This document shows positions 8,801-10,416 of a stretch of DNA of 10,416 nucleotides, piece by piece. The position numbers and the translations under genes were made by a program. The stretch covers positions 1-10,416 of the forward strand of contig JBAXTB010000207.1 in NCBI GenBank assembly GCA_037130425.1, given 5' to 3'. Numbering within the stretch: position 1 is the stretch's first letter; each line of letters starts with the position of its first letter. The notes under the pieces are model-generated. The model ran no database searches. It was not told the DNA's origin and worked only from the letters and a program-made list of their open reading frames with translations. Origin of the DNA: M3007 sp037130425. GTDB lineage: Bacteria > Bacteroidota > Bacteroidia > Chitinophagales > Saprospiraceae.

Positions 8801-9113
8801 CAACAACAGCCTCTCCGAGTTGTACGCCGGAAGCCAGCACTACGTTGATTGAATTGGATGCCCCCAGAACAATTTCCTGGGTTGTGTAACCGGTGTAAGA
8901 ATACACCAGCGTGGTTGCTCCGGCAGGCACCGCCACGGAATACTTGCCATTGAGATCCGTGCGCGTACCAATGGCGGCGCCCTTCACAGCTACTGAAACG
9001 CCGATAAGCGCTTCGCCGTCATCTCCGGTAACGGTACCGACCACCGTGCGCTGCGCGAGCGCCGTACTGACCAAGGCCAATACCAGAGAGAGGGTTGTAA
9101 GAAATTGCTTCAT
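5829..9113 (-). CDS. SusC/RagA-family TonB-linked outer-membrane protein
   Basis: This 1094-residue TonB-dependent transporter is the first gene of the SusCD operon. It should import a ligand delivered by the SusD-like lid, powered through TonB. Domains: signal peptide (1-20, ending ALA-Q); carboxypeptidase-regulatory-like domain (about 22-93, GTVTGDDGEALIGVSV); a TonB-box-like stretch (about 99-110, LGEAVVAALGVT); plug (about 112-250); then the barrel to the C-terminus. SusC signatures are clear in the plug: QGKVAGVKI, NNALIVVDGVPVNN, and DINPDEVESVTVLKGPAA followed by LYGSRGGSGVILITTKKG. The C-terminus ends with aromatic Phe (EVRLNF), as outer-membrane barrels do. Length is normal. Unusual details are a Gly-rich insertion after VPVNN (SSASGGGGTG) and a Cys pair in TCNGCGGG (C287, C290), in a region usually poor in cysteine. 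The start at 9113 is the only one that gives a full signal peptide. It is divergent from the LytTR regulator at 9351. Ligand unknown. Confidence 0.96.
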   Translation of the reverse strand: MKQFLTTLSLVLALVSTALAQRTVVGTVTGDDGEALIGVSVAVKGAAIGTRTDLNGKYSVAVPAGATTLVYSYTGYTTQEIVLGASNSINVVLASGVQLGEAVVAALGVTRNKSDVVYANQTVSSQDLNSVSNKSVLNALQGKVAGVKINSASGAVGASTRIVLRGETSLTQGNNALIVVDGVPVNNSSASGGGGTGKDGSRDNYVDFGNRGNDINPDEVESVTVLKGPAATTLYGSRGGSGVILITTKKGKKAEKANINITSSYSAEEPYLIYKTQEQFGSGYKTCNGCGGGIDIFMGENFAWGAPLDGRLIPWTAAPADANGNLIPLNNGKIEQLVRPYSAVKNNLRNFFDTGKTARNSVSIDGGNDKFTYFVSYTNFNNDGIVHNTKLNKNSILLNVGSQFSSKLRSDFSLNYSKLNQRGATEGGYPFGYSSGTPAMAFLTQTPPNIPIQELRDYNSPYQDFKGFYGQYSINPFYILDKQDVRNSVDNVISSVSLTYTPIQHLSVTGKVSTNFITSNVTEKNPKFFYERALSWSDGDLSDFSSPRNSFSLGSYKESTNRIINMTYDAFATYTRQLSDDFKLGATLGFNSIDQSIRQVSGTTVGGIVIPDFYDLSNSAQTPLAATVSSRYRLMGGYFNASLGYKNWLFGEYSARNDFSSTLPAGKRGFFYQGGGISVVPTNLADMHIGPLNFLKFRAGLGSAGKDAPQYRLNSYYGLNPLLLDLGTDYQIRFPFNNVPGAQKLNRIGNPNLKPELSVTTEFGVDLGFFDSRIEVEYTYYNINSKNQIVDVNIPWSSGYSLVPLNIGRMENKGHELALRLNPVRTKNINWRLYGSWSTNKNKVKEIIKNESTTDELTIYSGLVHFTGHGSLNLIAAEGLPFGTFKGTTYQHDSQGHVIVDAQGNPKQSANLEYLGNYQPKFLATLGTEVMLFKRFSIRALLDGKKGGLFYSGTKVSTEFNGTASTTVINDRKPFVVENSVVADGNGGYVTNTKETNAYSYFKAAPASSFLLDASYLKLRELAVSYTIPGTPTAFFKSITIGVFAKNLKYWVAKANTFADPEVGGVGGASDAVGIETTTTPSAKSFGAEVRLNF

Positions 9114-9296
9114 ACAAAAATGATTTAGTTAAAGAATTGAATTATAAAAAGAAGGATGTTCTTGTATGGCCTTCCGGGGATATTTTTAACAGTAAAGTGA
9201 ATACGCGATTAAAGCAAAATGCAGACACAAATCAGCTATATGCGACTACTTTGAAAATGAAAATTTGCCGCTTACATTGAAAGGTCGAAATGATTG

Positions 9297-9308
9297 CTTA
9301 GCGCTAAG
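9297..9308. promoter_or_regulatory. 12-bp palindrome in the susC/LytTR divergent region (possible operator)
   Basis: CTTAGCGCTAAG is a perfect 12-bp palindrome in the 237-bp gap between the divergent SusC-like and LytTR genes, 184 bp upstream of the SusC start and 42 bp upstream of the ATG at 9351. A dimeric DNA-binding protein could use such a site to control both genes. LytTR proteins themselves usually bind direct repeats, so a different regulator would be expected. I found no convincing TTG/TAnnTTTG promoter for either gene in this gap. Function is inferred from position and symmetry. Confidence 0.35.
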
Positions 9309-9350
9309 ATACGACTATTGGAGATTTTATTACCTATCGTGACTTAGTTG

Positions 9351-10127
9351 ATGAAGATTTTGTTAAGTTTGTTGTCGAAAAAGCGAAATTTTTATACCTT
9401 GATACTACGTTGCATTATCGTTGACGACGAGCCTTTGGCCCGAAAATTCTTAGAAGATTACGTGCGGCAAATTCCGTTTTTGCAACACGCAGGCAGCTGT
9501 AAAAATGCCTTTGAAGCAATGGAACTGCTCCAGAAAGAGCCCGTCGATTTGATGTTTTTGGACATTCAGATGCCGGGTATGCTGGGCACCAAATTCTTGG
9601 CAAGTTTGCGCGAAAAACCCATGGTTATCTTCGTTACGGCCTATTCTAACTACGCCGTGGAGAGTTATGACCTTGATGTGGTGGACTACCTGATGAAGCC
9701 CGCTTCGTTTGAACGCTTCACCACGGCGGTCTTTAAAGCGCTGGATGAAAAACAAAAATCGGCGCCTGTTCAACCCAACATTCCCGTTCCAGAACCAGCG
9801 CCTGATCCGGATTTCTTTTTCGTTAATGTGGAATATGCTTTGGTTAAAATTTCGATCCCCGACATCACCCATATCGAAGGGATGAAAGATTATGTCAAAA
9901 TTTTTTTACAAAATGCTGCGAAGCCGATTTTAACTAAAATGACGCTGAAAAGCATCCTCGAAAAACTGCCACAGGATCGGTTTCTGCGCGTTCAAAAATC
10001 GTTTATCGTAAACACCGCCAAGGTGGAGTCAATTCGGAACCATCAGATTATGATTGGGAAACATGAAATTCCGGCGAGTGAGGGTGGCTTGGAGGAGTTG
10101 TTGAAGGTGTTGAATTTTGCGAAGTGA
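9351..10127 (+). CDS. LytTR-family response regulator
   Basis: This is a DNA-binding response regulator of 258 residues from the ATG at 9351. The receiver domain has all key residues: the acidic pair in IIVDDEPLA (D25, D26), the phospho-acceptor D71 in FLDIQMPG, T96 in FVTAYS and K116 in YLMKP. A Pro-rich linker (about 137-154) leads to a C-terminal LytTR domain (about 155-258) with ITHIEGMKDYVKI and RFLRVQKSFIVNTAKVESI, the usual text of this fold. It probably activates or represses targets when phosphorylated by a LytS-type kinase; the one at 2331 is the only candidate in the window. The start is uncertain. Family members normally begin two to five residues before the IIVDDEP strand, whereas this ATG adds about 15 extra residues. 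A TTG at 9399 (product starting MILRCIIVDDEP, 242 residues) fits better; a TTG at 9348 is also in frame. It is divergent from SusC. Confidence 0.94.
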   Translation: MKILLSLLSKKRNFYTLILRCIIVDDEPLARKFLEDYVRQIPFLQHAGSCKNAFEAMELLQKEPVDLMFLDIQMPGMLGTKFLASLREKPMVIFVTAYSNYAVESYDLDVVDYLMKPASFERFTTAVFKALDEKQKSAPVQPNIPVPEPAPDPDFFFVNVEYALVKISIPDITHIEGMKDYVKIFLQNAAKPILTKMTLKSILEKLPQDRFLRVQKSFIVNTAKVESIRNHQIMIGKHEIPASEGGLEELLKVLNFAK

Positions 10128-10143
10128 GCGCTTCGGCCTATCG

Positions 10144-10172
10144 TTGAATTTGGGTAAAAACCTGTACTTTTG
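10144..10172 (+). promoter_or_regulatory. Consensus Bacteroidota promoter for the small gene at 10195
   Basis: A TTG at 10144-10146 is followed after 18 bp by TACTTTTG (10165-10172), a perfect match to the Bacteroidota -7 element TAnnTTTG at normal spacing. Transcription would start near 10178, leaving a leader of roughly 15-20 nt before the ATG at 10195. It lies between the LytTR stop and the small gene, so the small gene is probably transcribed on its own. It also rules against a start at 10117, which would precede the promoter. Confidence 0.72.
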
Positions 10173-10194
10173 TATTAAACGTAACAAGTATCAC

Positions 10195-10416
10195 ATGGCA
10201 ATTACAAATCAAGCTGCAACAAAATTCACTCCTTTGCAATTGGAGTTGTTGAAAATTTTCTCCTTTAACCCCACAGAGGAAGAACTCCGTGATTTAAAAA
10301 ATATACTTGCCCAGTTTTTTGCGCATCGCTTCGTTGACAAGGTCGCGGATATTGCAAAAACTCAGAATATCACAGATGCTGATTTAGACAAGTGGTTGGA
10401 GGAAGATGAGCAATAA
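10195..10416 (+). CDS. Small antitoxin-like protein of Bacteroidota type
   Basis: This is a 73-residue soluble, mostly helical protein. Its core, TPLQLELLKIFSFNPTEEEL (12-31), followed by RDLKNILAQFFAHR (32-45), resembles a family of small Bacteroidota proteins typified by sPLQLELLKLys, EEdLleIK and LLAQYFA text. In my recollection these are often encoded directly upstream of a PIN-domain toxin, which makes an antitoxin role likely but not shown. The C-terminus is acidic (DLDKWLEEDEQ), as expected for the partner-binding tail of an antitoxin. The ATG at 10195 is chosen because a consensus promoter lies at 10144-10172 and because upstream residues of the longer open frame do not look like the family. 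The stop is the last codon of the window, so any toxin gene would lie just outside. No DNA-binding motif is obvious. Confidence 0.78.
   Translation: MAITNQAATKFTPLQLELLKIFSFNPTEEELRDLKNILAQFFAHRFVDKVADIAKTQNITDADLDKWLEEDEQ

Noticed and set aside
9393..9401. TTG (9372) plus TATACCTTG as a promoter inside the LytTR 5' region
   Set aside because: The spacing is acceptable, but the -7 element departs from consensus and overlaps the TTG start at 9399 that I consider likely; the two readings exclude each other.
9450..9872. A 140-residue minus-strand open frame inside the LytTR gene
   Set aside because: It is antisense to a receiver domain with all catalytic residues and has no family features of its own.
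10120..10135. CGAAG/CTTCG hairpin around the LytTR stop as a terminator
   Set aside because: The stem is only 5 bp and no T-run follows.
10117..10416. A longer 99-residue version of the last gene starting before 10195
   Set aside because: That start overlaps the LytTR stop region and precedes the consensus promoter at 10144-10172; the extra 26 residues do not look like the family.

Overview
The window looks like chromosomal DNA from a member of the Bacteroidota, probably an environmental Saprospiria- or Chitinophagia-like lineage. The reasons are a SusC/SusD outer-membrane pair, a second CarboxypepD-regulatory-like TonB receptor, LytS/LytTR-type regulators, and one perfect Bacteroidota-style promoter (TTG, then TAnnTTTG) at the right end. 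The genus assignment is inference; no rRNA or tRNA is present.

Layout from left to right. (1) Positions 1-2087, minus strand: N-terminal 695 residues of an outer-membrane beta-barrel TonB-dependent receptor that runs off the left edge. (2) Positions 2088-2330: a divergent intergenic region with a hairpin and a widely spaced inverted repeat. (3) Positions 2331-3344, plus: a four-helix LytS-type membrane histidine kinase. (4) Positions 3337-3374: a strong hairpin terminator whose T-tract lies on the minus strand, so it ends the convergent operon. (5) Positions 3400-9113, minus: a three-gene operon read SusC-like receptor, SusD-like lipoprotein, small unknown lipoprotein. (6) Positions 9114-9350: a second divergent intergenic region with a perfect 12-bp palindrome. 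(7) Positions 9351-10127, plus: a LytTR-type response regulator. (8) Positions 10195-10416, plus: a 73-residue protein resembling small antitoxin-like Bacteroidota proteins, behind its own consensus promoter.

How the genes may work together: SusC and SusD form a surface lid-and-barrel importer for an unidentified ligand, and the third lipoprotein is probably an accessory surface or periplasmic protein. No hydrolase is encoded here, so the substrate cannot be named. The kinase and response regulator belong to families normally encoded side by side. Here they are about 6 kb apart, with the import operon between them on the opposite strand, and each regulator is divergent from an outer-membrane receptor gene. 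The simplest reading is one signalling pair split by, or built around, the SusCD operon. That is inference. No insertion sequence, CRISPR array or RNA gene was found, and no intergenic stretch exceeds 300 bases.
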